Source: Shewanella glacialipiscicola
GTDB lineage: Bacteria; Pseudomonadota; Gammaproteobacteria; Enterobacterales; Shewanellaceae
NCBI RefSeq assembly: GCF_023283485.1
Contig: NZ_JAKILU010000004.1
Span: 62,001 to 126,000, forward strand
Length of the DNA stretch: 64,000 nt
Reading direction: 5' to 3'
Position 1 is the stretch's first letter, and each line of letters begins with the position of its first letter. A program made the position numbers and the translations under genes. Below, in pieces: positions 28,312 to 36,490 of the stretch. The notes below the pieces were generated by a model. The model was given only the letters and a program-made list of their open reading frames with translations, was not told the DNA's origin and did not search any database.

Positions 28312-28508
28312 TTAATGGAATCCTTTCTGCTACAGAGAGTTGAGTCAATCCTGTGGTGCGCTGCGTTAATGGTACACATAAGCGTTATAAACTTAGAGGC
28401 TTATTTTATTGAGAGTGATTTATAGCGCTATTGCTCATGTGATCTAAAGCGGGCGTTAAGGTTAATCCTTGTATGAGTAGAGTGAGCTAAGTTTTCGTTT
28501 TGTAGAAT

Positions 28509-28546
28509 AAAAAATCCCCTCAATCGCAATCGACTGAAGGGATTTT
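28509..28546 (-). terminator. Rho-independent terminator after cusA
   Basis: A stem of AAAATCCC with GGGATTTT, extended by TCA with TGA after one mismatch, is followed on the minus strand by six T. It is 17 bp past the cusA stop. Confidence 0.75.
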
Positions 28547-28563
28547 GTGGATTGCGATTGTGG

Positions 28564-31500
28564 TTAGCTTAAGTGCGCAGCATCTTTCTTTAGCTTGCGC
28601 GAGTAAATCAGTAGATAGAGTGCGGGCAGTACAAACAGTGACAATAATGGTGCCGTCACCATGCCGCCAACCATAGGCGCAGCGATTTTTTGCATCACAT
28701 CGTTACCTGAACCAGCGCCCCACATAATGGGTAATAGACCAAAGAAGATGGTTGCGACTGTCATCGCTTTGGGGCGAATACGCATCACCGCACCTTCAAT
28801 TAAAGCTTCTTTTAAATCGCTAACACTGTGGTAAATATCTTTTTCTTGCCTGTGTTTGATGGCGTTATTGAGATACACCAACATCACTACCCCAAACTCG
28901 GCGGCAACACCCGCTAAGGCAATCATACCCACGGCAACAGCCACTGAGATGTTGTAATCGAGTAGATACAATAACCAAGTGCTACCAACCAGCGCGAAGG
29001 GCAGACTGAGCATGATAATACTCGCCTGAATGGTGGAGCCGAATGTCATCATTAACAGGATAAAAATAACCGCTAATGCCATAGGGATGACCTGTTTGAG
29101 TTTAGCATCGACCCTTTGCATATATTCGTACTGGCCCGCAAAGCTATAGCTGTAACGGGATGGGACTATCAGCTCTGCATCTAAAGCAGCTTTAGCAGTG
29201 GCGATATACTCACCGATTGAAGTGCCTTCGATATCGATAAACACCCAAGAGATTAAGCGACCATTTTCACTTTCTAACATAGGTGCGCCATCGGTGATCT
29301 CGATATCGGCCAAGTTACGCAGTGGCAGATAATGCCCCGACTTAGTGATGACGGGCAGCTCACGGAGTTTCTCTATGTTGTCGCGTAGCTCGCGGGGATA
29401 GCGCAGATTGATAGGATAACGCTCTGCACCCTGTACCGACTCGCCAATATCCATACCGCCAATGGCGTAACGCACCACATCTTGAATATCTTGCAAAGTC
29501 ATACCGTAACGCGCGGCAACGTCCAGTTTGGGGCTGATGTCGATATAGCGTCCTCCGCCACTACGTTCAGCATAGGCCGATTTGGTGTGCGGCACCTTGC
29601 TAAGAATCGCTTCAATTTGAATCCCTATTCTTTGCAGCTCGCTGACATCCGCACCTGTGATCTGAATGCCGACGGGGGTTTTTATCCCTGTTGAGAGCAT
29701 GTCGATACGCGTTTTGATGGGCTGCACCCAAGCATTGGTCAGTCCCGGCACTTTTACTGTTTGTTGCAACTGAGCAATGATGCCATTTAAGGTTATGCCT
29801 TCACGCCATTCGTCATGGGGTTTGAGCATGATAGTGGTTTCAAGCATCGTCAGCGGCGCGGGATCGGTGGCGGTTTCGGCGCGGCCGACCTTACCAAACA
29901 CGCGGGCTACTTCGGGCACGGTTTTAATCAAGCGGTCGGTTTGCTGCAAGACCTCGGCGGCTTTACTGGCGCTGATGCCGGGCATTGCCGTTGGCATGTA
30001 GAGTAAATCTCCCTCTTCAAGAGCTGGCATAAACTCACTGCCCATCCTGGTCATGGGATACCAAGCACTGGCTAGCGCGACTAACGCTAACATTAAGGTG
30101 ACTTTAGGGAATTTAAGCACCAGTTTGAGTGACGGCTCATAAAGTGCAATCAAAAAACGACTGATGGGATTACTGCGTTCGTTGGGGATTTTTCCGCGAA
30201 TAAAGTAGCCCATCAAAATTGGTACTAAGGTGATTGATAAAAAGGCCGCCGCTGCCATGGCGAAGGTTTTAGTGTAGGCCAATGGCGCGAATAATCGACC
30301 TTCCTGCGCTTCTAGTGCAAATACCGGAACAAAGCTTAAGGTAATAATAATCAATGAGAAAAATAGCGCTGGCCCGACTTCAATAGAGGCTTCGGTGACG
30401 ATACGCCAATGCTCTTTGGTATCTGGCTCGCGATCATGATCTGCTTTGAAATGTTCTAAATGCTTGTGTAGGTTTTCGATCATCACAATCGCACCATCTA
30501 CTACTGCGCCAATAGCAATAGCGATGCCGCCAAGACTCATGATATTGGCGTTAACGCCCATCTTATTCATCACGATAAAGGCGATAAGGATGGATAGCGG
30601 CAGGGTGATCACCGCCACGAGCGTTGAGCGCGCATGCAGTAAAAATAGTAAACAAACTAAGCCGACTACCAACATTTCTTCGATGACTTTGCTAAATAGG
30701 TTGTCGACAGATTTAAGAATTAAGTGGGATCTGTCATAGGTAGGGATTATCTCAACGCCATCGGGCAGGCCTGCTTTGAGTTCTTCAAGTTTCACTTTCA
30801 CCGCTTCAATCGTGGCTAAAGCATTTTCGCCGTAGCGCATTACCACAATGCCGCCTACGACTTCGCCTTCGCCATCAAGTTCGGCAATACCGCGGCGCGA
30901 GGCAGGACCTTTACGCACAGTGGCAACATCTTTGAGCGTTAAACCTGTACCAGAAGGGCTGGTGATACCAAGGGGGATTTCGCGAAAATCCTCCAAGGTT
31001 TGGCGATAGCCTTTGGCGCGCACCATGTATTCGGCTTCGGCCATTTCGATTACAGAGCCGCCAGCTTCGCTGTTGGATCTATCTATGGCTTGTTTAATGC
31101 TGGCGATATCGAGCTTATAAATCGCCATTTTATCGGGCTCTAACACTATCTGATAGGTTTGCTCCATGCCACCTACGGTGGCGACTTCAGACACGCCCGC
31201 TACGCTTTGTAGCTCTAATTTAAGATACCAATCCTGCAGACTTTTGAGTTGCGATAAATCTAAATTGCCAGAGCGATCGACCAGCGCATATTCAAACACC
31301 CAACCCACGCCAGATGCATCGGGACCGAGGGAGGGTTGCACGTTTTGTGGTAAACGGCTGCTGATCTGGCTCAAGTATTCGAGCACCCGTGAGCGTGCCC
31401 AGTATATGTCGGTGCCATCTTCAAAAATTACATATACGTAGGAGTCGCCGAACATGGAATAGCCACGTACAGTTTTGGCACCGGGCACGGCTAACATGGC

Positions 31501-31713
31501 GGTTGATAAGGGATAAGTGACTTGTTCCTCTACTAATTTTGGCGCTTGACCCGGATAAGGGGTTTTAATAATCACTTGCACGTCGGATAAATCCGGCAGT
31601 GCATCGAGCGGCGTTTTACGCAGCTCCTGTACGCCCCAAACCGTGATCATGATGGCGATAATCAGCACCATAAATCGCTGCCTGATTGACGCCTCGATAA
31701 TATATTTCAACAT
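28564..31713 (-). CDS. cusA: Heavy-metal RND efflux pump CusA/CzcA
   Basis: The inner-membrane proton-driven pump of a tripartite metal exporter, 1049 residues with twelve transmembrane helices and two large periplasmic loops. It opens MLKYIIEASIRQRFMV and keeps the HME-RND signature in helix 4, GGIAIAIGAVVDGAIVMIENLHK, with proton-relay acidic residues. VFGKVGRAETATDPAPLTM is typical of the CusA branch (Cu+/Ag+). It lies 9 bp behind cusB, with a terminator after it. No outer-membrane factor is encoded in the window, so a TolC-type partner must come from elsewhere. Copper or silver is favoured over Zn/Co/Cd, but this is inference. Confidence 0.92.
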   Translation of the reverse strand: MLKYIIEASIRQRFMVLIIAIMITVWGVQELRKTPLDALPDLSDVQVIIKTPYPGQAPKLVEEQVTYPLSTAMLAVPGAKTVRGYSMFGDSYVYVIFEDGTDIYWARSRVLEYLSQISSRLPQNVQPSLGPDASGVGWVFEYALVDRSGNLDLSQLKSLQDWYLKLELQSVAGVSEVATVGGMEQTYQIVLEPDKMAIYKLDIASIKQAIDRSNSEAGGSVIEMAEAEYMVRAKGYRQTLEDFREIPLGITSPSGTGLTLKDVATVRKGPASRRGIAELDGEGEVVGGIVVMRYGENALATIEAVKVKLEELKAGLPDGVEIIPTYDRSHLILKSVDNLFSKVIEEMLVVGLVCLLFLLHARSTLVAVITLPLSILIAFIVMNKMGVNANIMSLGGIAIAIGAVVDGAIVMIENLHKHLEHFKADHDREPDTKEHWRIVTEASIEVGPALFFSLIIITLSFVPVFALEAQEGRLFAPLAYTKTFAMAAAAFLSITLVPILMGYFIRGKIPNERSNPISRFLIALYEPSLKLVLKFPKVTLMLALVALASAWYPMTRMGSEFMPALEEGDLLYMPTAMPGISASKAAEVLQQTDRLIKTVPEVARVFGKVGRAETATDPAPLTMLETTIMLKPHDEWREGITLNGIIAQLQQTVKVPGLTNAWVQPIKTRIDMLSTGIKTPVGIQITGADVSELQRIGIQIEAILSKVPHTKSAYAERSGGGRYIDISPKLDVAARYGMTLQDIQDVVRYAIGGMDIGESVQGAERYPINLRYPRELRDNIEKLRELPVITKSGHYLPLRNLADIEITDGAPMLESENGRLISWVFIDIEGTSIGEYIATAKAALDAELIVPSRYSYSFAGQYEYMQRVDAKLKQVIPMALAVIFILLMMTFGSTIQASIIMLSLPFALVGSTWLLYLLDYNISVAVAVGMIALAGVAAEFGVVMLVYLNNAIKHRQEKDIYHSVSDLKEALIEGAVMRIRPKAMTVATIFFGLLPIMWGAGSGNDVMQKIAAPMVGGMVTAPLLSLFVLPALYLLIYSRKLKKDAAHLS

Positions 31714-31722
31714 AATGCGCTC

Positions 31723-33252
31723 CTAGTGCTGATGACCGCTGCTTAAACGCATTAAACTGCCTTTCAGGCTAGCCTCTGAGTCGAGTAAAAATTGCCCCGA
31801 AATCACTACTCGTTCACCTTCATTCAAGCCCGAAATAATTTCCGCTTTGCCTTGGCTCATCATGCCTACCGTGACTTTTTTAGCGGTAAAGCTGTCATCG
31901 GCTTGTTTGACGATTACGCGATTTTCTTTACCCGTTTGGATTAAGGCTTCTTGCGGGATCACCAGTACATTTTTATGTGGCCCGCCGAATAGCGAGACCT
32001 TCGTGAGGGTTTTGGGTCTTAAATCTACCTTGGTATTGTTGAGCACTACCCGTACTCGCAGGCTGCGAGTGACTGGGTCTAGCTCGGGATAGATGTAATC
32101 GATAGTGCCTTCGATACCGCTAATATTCATGGCCGGAACGGCAATTTCGGCTTTTTGTCCTTTGGCAATCCAGCTTTGCTCATTCTCGAATACGTCAGCA
32201 ATCACCCAAACTTTAGAGAGATCCACCACAGACATCACCTCGGTCGAAGGCTGAATGTACATGCCATCACGCACATCGAGCGCCTTGACGATCCCCTCCT
32301 GCCGTGCATAAAAAGGTACGCGATATTGTGTTTGTTTTGACTCGGTGAGTTGATTGATTTGTTTATCGTTAAGCCCAAGGAAAGATAATCGTAAAGCCGC
32401 ATTACGAACCAGATCTTTATAGCGACCCTGCCCGTTCGCTTTAGCGGTATCTAGGGCGAGTAGGTAATCGTTTTGCGCATTGATTAAATCGGGAGAGTAG
32501 ATCTCATAAAGTAGCTGATCTTTCTTAATGGTATCGCCGACTGACTTGATCATCAGCTTTTCAATCCAGCCAGTAACGCGGGCATGAATATGGGTAATTT
32601 GGCTTTCGTCGTAGTCTACTTGACCAACGGTTTCGACAAATTTCCACAATGTATCGCGTTCCACTTTTGCAACTTTAAGTGCCAGCGCTTGTTGCATACT
32701 GCCAGAAACATTGATGTTGATTTCTTGGGTATTACCACCGGTTTCGACTTTCTCTAAATTCATGCCGCAGATAGGACAAGTGCCGGGCACATCACTAATG
32801 ATGTGGGCATGCATAGGGCAAACGTACTTGATTATTGCCACGTTATTTGGTGCATCGACCAAGCTGTCGGCTTTCGGCACTGAAGTATCGAATACCTGAG
32901 TCGAAGCCTTGGCGGCCGAGGTTTGTCCATGTTCAGAGGTCTGGTGATCTGCGGCTTGATGCTCTGTATATTCAGCTGCAGGAACTGCGGTATCGAGTTT
33001 TTCTACTAAAAACATATTGCACTGAGGGCAGCGGCCAGGTTCATGGCTAATGACTTCAGAGTGCATCGGGCAAGTGTAGGTTTTTACTTGAGTTATAACG
33101 TTCGCCTGTTCATGGTTGTTAGCTTGGTGTGCAGCAGTTTTATCTGTACTTGCAAGTTGTGCATGACTCAACCAAGGCGTACTAATAAGTAAGCTACTCA
33201 ATAGTAGTACGGCCTTAGGGGCTTGTTTTTTTACGTTGTTAAATGGATTCAT
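31723..33252 (-). CDS. cusB: Heavy-metal efflux adaptor CusB with two metal-binding modules
   Basis: The periplasmic membrane-fusion protein that links CusA to an outer-membrane channel. It has a signal sequence (about 10-30) and then two copies of a short heavy-metal-binding domain: TYTCPMHSEVISHEPG...CPQCNM near 60-85 and KYVCPMHAHIISDVPG...CPICGMNL near 145-170. The lipoyl/barrel-sandwich and beta-barrel regions follow (KLMIKSVGDTIKKDQLLYEIYSPDL, AVPAMNISGIEG). E. coli CusB lacks these N-terminal modules. The C-terminus is His-tipped (SSGHQH). The ATG at 33252 has GGAG nine bases upstream; another ATG at 33261 sits directly on that site. Confidence 0.92.
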   Translation of the reverse strand: MNPFNNVKKQAPKAVLLLSSLLISTPWLSHAQLASTDKTAAHQANNHEQANVITQVKTYTCPMHSEVISHEPGRCPQCNMFLVEKLDTAVPAAEYTEHQAADHQTSEHGQTSAAKASTQVFDTSVPKADSLVDAPNNVAIIKYVCPMHAHIISDVPGTCPICGMNLEKVETGGNTQEININVSGSMQQALALKVAKVERDTLWKFVETVGQVDYDESQITHIHARVTGWIEKLMIKSVGDTIKKDQLLYEIYSPDLINAQNDYLLALDTAKANGQGRYKDLVRNAALRLSFLGLNDKQINQLTESKQTQYRVPFYARQEGIVKALDVRDGMYIQPSTEVMSVVDLSKVWVIADVFENEQSWIAKGQKAEIAVPAMNISGIEGTIDYIYPELDPVTRSLRVRVVLNNTKVDLRPKTLTKVSLFGGPHKNVLVIPQEALIQTGKENRVIVKQADDSFTAKKVTVGMMSQGKAEIISGLNEGERVVISGQFLLDSEASLKGSLMRLSSGHQH

Positions 33253-33273
33253 ATGCCTCATCTCCAGCCTAGC

Positions 33274-33534
33274 CTAGTGGTGTTCGTGCGCGTTGTGCAG
33301 CGTACCTTCAGCATGTTTTACTTCCGTCGCTTTTGGCTCTAAGTCCATGCCACATTTAGGGCAAGTGTCCTCTTTGCTGCCTGTCACTTCAGGGTGCATA
33401 GGGCAAATATAGGTTTGCGCTTGTTGCTGTGGATTTGCATTATCGTGCTGATGTTCGTGCGGGGCAGTTGCCGCAAACACACTGGTTCTGGTCAGCAAGT
33501 ATGTGATTAAGGCGAGATTGATTAGTGTTTTCAT
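33274..33534 (-). CDS. Small periplasmic heavy-metal-binding domain protein
   Basis: An 86-residue exported protein with signal peptide (1-21, ending VFAATA), a His-rich stretch (HEHQHD), one heavy-metal-binding module TYICPMHPEVTGSKEDTCPKCGMDLEP, and a His-rich tail (HNAHEHH). The CPMHPE...CPKCGM pattern matches the two modules in the next gene, cusB, and the N-terminus of many CopA ATPases. It lies 21 bp upstream of cusB in the same operon. It probably buffers or hands over Cu+/Ag+ in the place taken by CusF in E. coli (inference). Confidence 0.85.
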   Translation of the reverse strand: MKTLINLALITYLLTRTSVFAATAPHEHQHDNANPQQQAQTYICPMHPEVTGSKEDTCPKCGMDLEPKATEVKHAEGTLHNAHEHH

Positions 33535-33725
33535 ATTGTTTACTCCATCGGATTAACGGCCGAATATTGAGCGCATAAACGTCTGTGAGCACAGTGGAAC
33601 AAAGCGGTTCGCTTCGATAGACGCATTGATGCCACAACTTGGCATTCGACTCAGTACGCAACGTTTTGCTAGGCTCGGGTGCACGATTTAACGATAAGGC
33701 ACCACAATAAACGGCTAAATTTGAC

Positions 33726-33742
33726 GTTAGTTTAGGACTAAC
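33726..33742. promoter_or_regulatory. 17-bp dyad upstream of the cus operon
   Basis: GTTAGT and ACTAAC flank a 5-bp spacer, about 190 bp upstream of the first gene of the leftward operon and just past the end of the CopL-like gene. It could be an operator or part of a terminator; no metal-regulator consensus is recognised. Confidence 0.3.
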
Positions 33743-33803
33743 TGAATTGTCGTTTTAGCTTGGCTTCTTTAAAGGCGATTTGCCCATTAAGCGTAAAGTA
33801 GGC

Positions 33804-34244
33804 TTAGGCTATCGGTGGTTTAAAGGCCGAAGACAAAGAGATAGAGTGGAAATGAGGCATAGGAGTGGCCATTGCGGTATCGCTCATGCTCACACTTGGC
33901 CAGAGGTGTGGGCTGAATAGAGTGCCAGCAACTGAAATCGTTAAACAATGCCCACAATCATTTGAACATGATGTGGTGCCATCACAGCAATGCTGTTTCG
34001 CGCCGGGAAGCATTGTATCGTTGCAGCAATCCGCGTTGGCCATTGAATGTGAGTCAGAACTGTTCTCTGTGTTCATCGGCATCACTGTGGTGTGGTGCAT
34101 TTCTTGGGGGGAAACATCATGATCCATCGCACTCATACCCATAGTGTGCGGCACCATTGCGTGACCATTAGACACAACAGTTTGCCCGACGAGTGCGAGT
34201 AAAGTGAATATGACTAAAAAGTAACGGCTGAGTGTGTGATGCAT
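33804..34244 (-). CDS. CopL-like His/Met/Cys-rich exported protein
   Basis: A 146-residue protein with an N-terminal hydrophobic segment (7-27, likely signal peptide) followed by a region unusually rich in His, Met and Cys: VPHTMGMSAMDHD, HHTTVMPM, then ADCCND, HCCDGTTSCSNDCGHC. This fits metal-binding regulatory proteins of the CopL type that accompany copper genes, though the match is by composition and layout rather than a firm motif. The ATG at 34244 has GGGAT five bases upstream; an in-frame codon at 34280 is less likely. It lies upstream of the cus operon and is divergent from cymA. Confidence 0.65.
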   Translation of the reverse strand: MHHTLSRYFLVIFTLLALVGQTVVSNGHAMVPHTMGMSAMDHDVSPQEMHHTTVMPMNTENSSDSHSMANADCCNDTMLPGAKQHCCDGTTSCSNDCGHCLTISVAGTLFSPHLWPSVSMSDTAMATPMPHFHSISLSSAFKPPIA

Positions 34245-34722
34245 AAGTATCCCAGATGATGAACGGCTCGATTCTAGCATAGCGATATTATTCTGTAATG
34301 GGTTAGTTCACGTTTTAGAATAACCAATAGATTTTCATTCTCAATAGACCCTTCACAGCAGTTAATTATTCATGCTTGTCTCTGTATTAATCTAATCCTA
34401 TGCGCTCAGTAAGCGTGTCACAGATCACATTTAAGAATTCTGCAAATAAGATTTAACTTAAGTGCATTTAATTCGAATATTAATCATTAAAATAGAGCCC
34501 CGTGTTTTATTTCGATTAGATGAATGTGAATCACCATGTATTACGCCTTTTGTTAGAAGGTTTTAGCTGGTTACAGCGGTGATAGTTAGATCTAGGTCTC
34601 ATTTTACGCTTTTAAACGTCATTCAATGATTAGATTTTGGCTTAGAATCAAATTTCTAATAAATGGAAAAATATAAACTAGACTTATAAAAACTAAATTT
34701 ATCAATTTCGGAGAGTAGAGTG
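34245..34722. other. Intergenic region between copL-like gene and cymA
   Basis: This 478-bp AT-rich gap is the divergent control region. It holds a CRP-like site (34414-34429) and a Shine-Dalgarno GGAGAG just before cymA. I see no credible gene in it. The long leader suggests that cymA has elaborate transcriptional control. Confidence 0.55.
34414..34429. promoter_or_regulatory. CRP-like site upstream of cymA
   Basis: CGTGTCACAGATCACA matches TGTGAN6TCACA at 8 of 10 fixed positions, with a perfect right half. It lies about 300 bp before the cymA ATG. CRP is known to control anaerobic respiration in Shewanella, including cymA. Confidence 0.45.
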
Positions 34723-35286
34723 ATGAACTGGCGTGCACTATTTAAACCTAGCGCGAAATATTCAATCATAGCATTACTGGCCGTGGGTATTGTTGTTGGA
34801 GTTGTGGGCTACTTTGCCACCCAAACGACCTTACACGCTACCAGCCAAGATGCATTTTGTATGAGCTGCCATAGCCAACACTCATTGAAAGATGAGGTTA
34901 TGTCATCTCCCCATGGTAACAACCGTGCGGGTATTGTGGTTCAGTGTCAGCAATGTCACATCGCACAGGAACCATTTCAATATCTGAAGAAAAAAATCAT
35001 CGTCTCTAAAGACGTGATTGGTTTCTTAATGATAGATAACTTTAATACTCAAGCTTGGTTAGATGAAAACCGTAAAGAACAAGCTGAACTCGCACGTGAT
35101 TATTTACGTTCGATAGATTCTTCAACTTGTCAAAATTGTCATAATCGTATTTATGAAAACCAATCAGAAAATATGAGTAAAATGGCCGTAAGAATGCATA
35201 GCAATAACTTTAAAAAAGCGCCAGAAGATAGAAAAACTTGTATCGACTGTCATAAAGGTGTGGCTCATCCTTATCCTAAAGGATAA
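34723..35286 (+). CDS. cymA: Tetraheme menaquinol dehydrogenase CymA
   Basis: CymA is the inner-membrane hub that takes electrons from menaquinol and gives them to many periplasmic reductases (fumarate, nitrate, nitrite, DMSO, Fe(III)/Mn(IV) routes). It belongs to the NapC/NirT family: one N-terminal helix (12-32) then four c-heme sites, CMSCH 46-50, CQQCH 75-79, CQNCH 136-140 and CIDCH 173-177. The 187 residues match Shewanella CymA in length and layout, shorter than NapC. The ATG at 34723 follows GGAGAG; an adjacent GTG adds one residue. It is monocistronic with its own terminator. The menaquinone genes 6 kb away supply its substrate. Confidence 0.96.
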   Translation: MNWRALFKPSAKYSIIALLAVGIVVGVVGYFATQTTLHATSQDAFCMSCHSQHSLKDEVMSSPHGNNRAGIVVQCQQCHIAQEPFQYLKKKIIVSKDVIGFLMIDNFNTQAWLDENRKEQAELARDYLRSIDSSTCQNCHNRIYENQSENMSKMAVRMHSNNFKKAPEDRKTCIDCHKGVAHPYPKG

Positions 35287-35319
35287 GTTTTAGCATAAGG
35301 TTGCCTGTGCTGCCGCCAT

Positions 35320-35346
35320 AAAAAAACCCTCTTCTGAGGGTTTTTT
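35320..35346. terminator. Bidirectional terminator after cymA
   Basis: A perfect 11-bp stem (AAAAAACCCTC with its complement) with a TTCT tetraloop and T run lies between converging genes. Confidence 0.94.
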
Positions 35347-35363
35347 GTTATTTGGAATATCGG

Positions 35364-35648
35364 TTAAATCGCTTGAGCCATTGCTTGTTGTCGATAGGTG
35401 AGCAAACTAAAAATCCCAAAGATAAAGACCTGTAAATAATCTTGCTTCGTTAATGGCAGCAAGGTTTTAAACAACATATGGAAGATAGCAACCTGAAAGC
35501 AATGCATCATGCAGGTAATACCGAGCAGGATATTCAAAACAATCGCAACATTACCTTCAAATGGGGCAACTAAGTTATAGGCCATCATCAGCCACGCAAT
35601 AAGCGTGAAGGCTTTACCTAAGCTAATCAACAAGGGCATGGTTTTCAT
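35364..35648 (-). CDS. DUF1145 membrane protein (YhhL-like)
   Basis: A 94-residue inner-membrane protein with about three transmembrane helices (10-30, 33-58, 70-85). It fits DUF1145 (E. coli YhhL), whose function is unknown. Its start lies within the end of rsmD (26-bp overlap), so translation is coupled. The same rsmD-yhhL order next to ftsYEX is found in E. coli, which supports the call more than the sequence itself. Confidence 0.8.
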   Translation of the reverse strand: MKTMPLLISLGKAFTLIAWLMMAYNLVAPFEGNVAIVLNILLGITCMMHCFQVAIFHMLFKTLLPLTKQDYLQVFIFGIFSLLTYRQQAMAQAI

Positions 35649-36276
35649 CTTCTCTAGGCTCAGCCGTATTTGCGGCTTGATGTTGATATAAGCGATAACT
35701 GACTTGTCCTGTATGTTTTTCTTTTAGGGTTTGCCAGCAAGAGGGTATCGCCAGTTGTGTTAATTCTGATTCGACTTCAACATAAATTAATGCGCCATCA
35801 TTGAGCCAGCCTTGGGTGTCGAGCAGTTGAGTCGTCTTTTCTGCCAATCCCTTGCGAAATGGCGGGTCGATAAACACTAGGTCAAAACCTTGATCGCAGC
35901 CTTGTTGTAACACCATTAATGTGTCGGCGTTGAGCACTTCGGCCTTATCGCATTTAAGGGTTTGAAGATTTTCTTTTAATTGCAAAGCTGCGCCGCGTTG
36001 TAACTCGATAATTTTAGCGTAACTTGCATAACGAGATAGAGCTTCGAGTGCTAATGCGCCGCTCCCGCCAAAACAGTCGAGCACGCGAGCATTAACAACA
36101 CTATTGGCTAACCAGTTAAAAAGCGTTTCGCGCACTCTATCTGGTGTTGGTCTTAAGCCATCGAGATCCTGAATAGGTAAGCGACGCGAACGCCATTGCC
36201 CGCCAATGATCCGCACCTGACCACTACCAAGCTGACTTTTAATCGGTTGATTTTTTATCGAACGATGATTGACCAA
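35623..36276 (-). CDS. rsmD: 16S rRNA (guanine(966)-N2)-methyltransferase RsmD
   Basis: RsmD methylates G966 of 16S rRNA in the assembled small subunit. The 217 residues keep VRIIGGQWRSRRLPI, LRPTPDRVRETLFNWL, the SAM-binding motif LDCFGGSGALALEALSRYA and the catalytic DPPF. The only sensible start is the TTG at 36276, preceded by GGGGG at good spacing; no ATG occurs before the conserved region. It is divergent from ftsY, as in E. coli. Confidence 0.94.
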   Translation of the reverse strand: MVNHRSIKNQPIKSQLGSGQVRIIGGQWRSRRLPIQDLDGLRPTPDRVRETLFNWLANSVVNARVLDCFGGSGALALEALSRYASYAKIIELQRGAALQLKENLQTLKCDKAEVLNADTLMVLQQGCDQGFDLVFIDPPFRKGLAEKTTQLLDTQGWLNDGALIYVEVESELTQLAIPSCWQTLKEKHTGQVSYRLYQHQAANTAEPREDENHALVD

Positions 36277-36490
36277 AACGCCCCCGTGATTTTGCCTGAA
36301 GAAAGAAAGTGGTAGACTATGCCACCTTAATAAAGACCACTATTTTATATCAAAGTCTCACCAAAAGGTGAGAAGGCTGAGTGAGCTTAGCTAATTGCCG
36401 ACTTTTTGGGCGTAATTTCCGAGGCAATCTGGTATAACATCAGGGTCTTATTCAAAAATTCAACACTGAAGTAGAGCGCTGGAATCACAC

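Noticed and set aside
33440..33661. 73-residue minus-strand frame beside the small heavy-metal-binding gene
   Set aside because: It overlaps the signal peptide of a well-supported gene in another frame and has no recognisable features.
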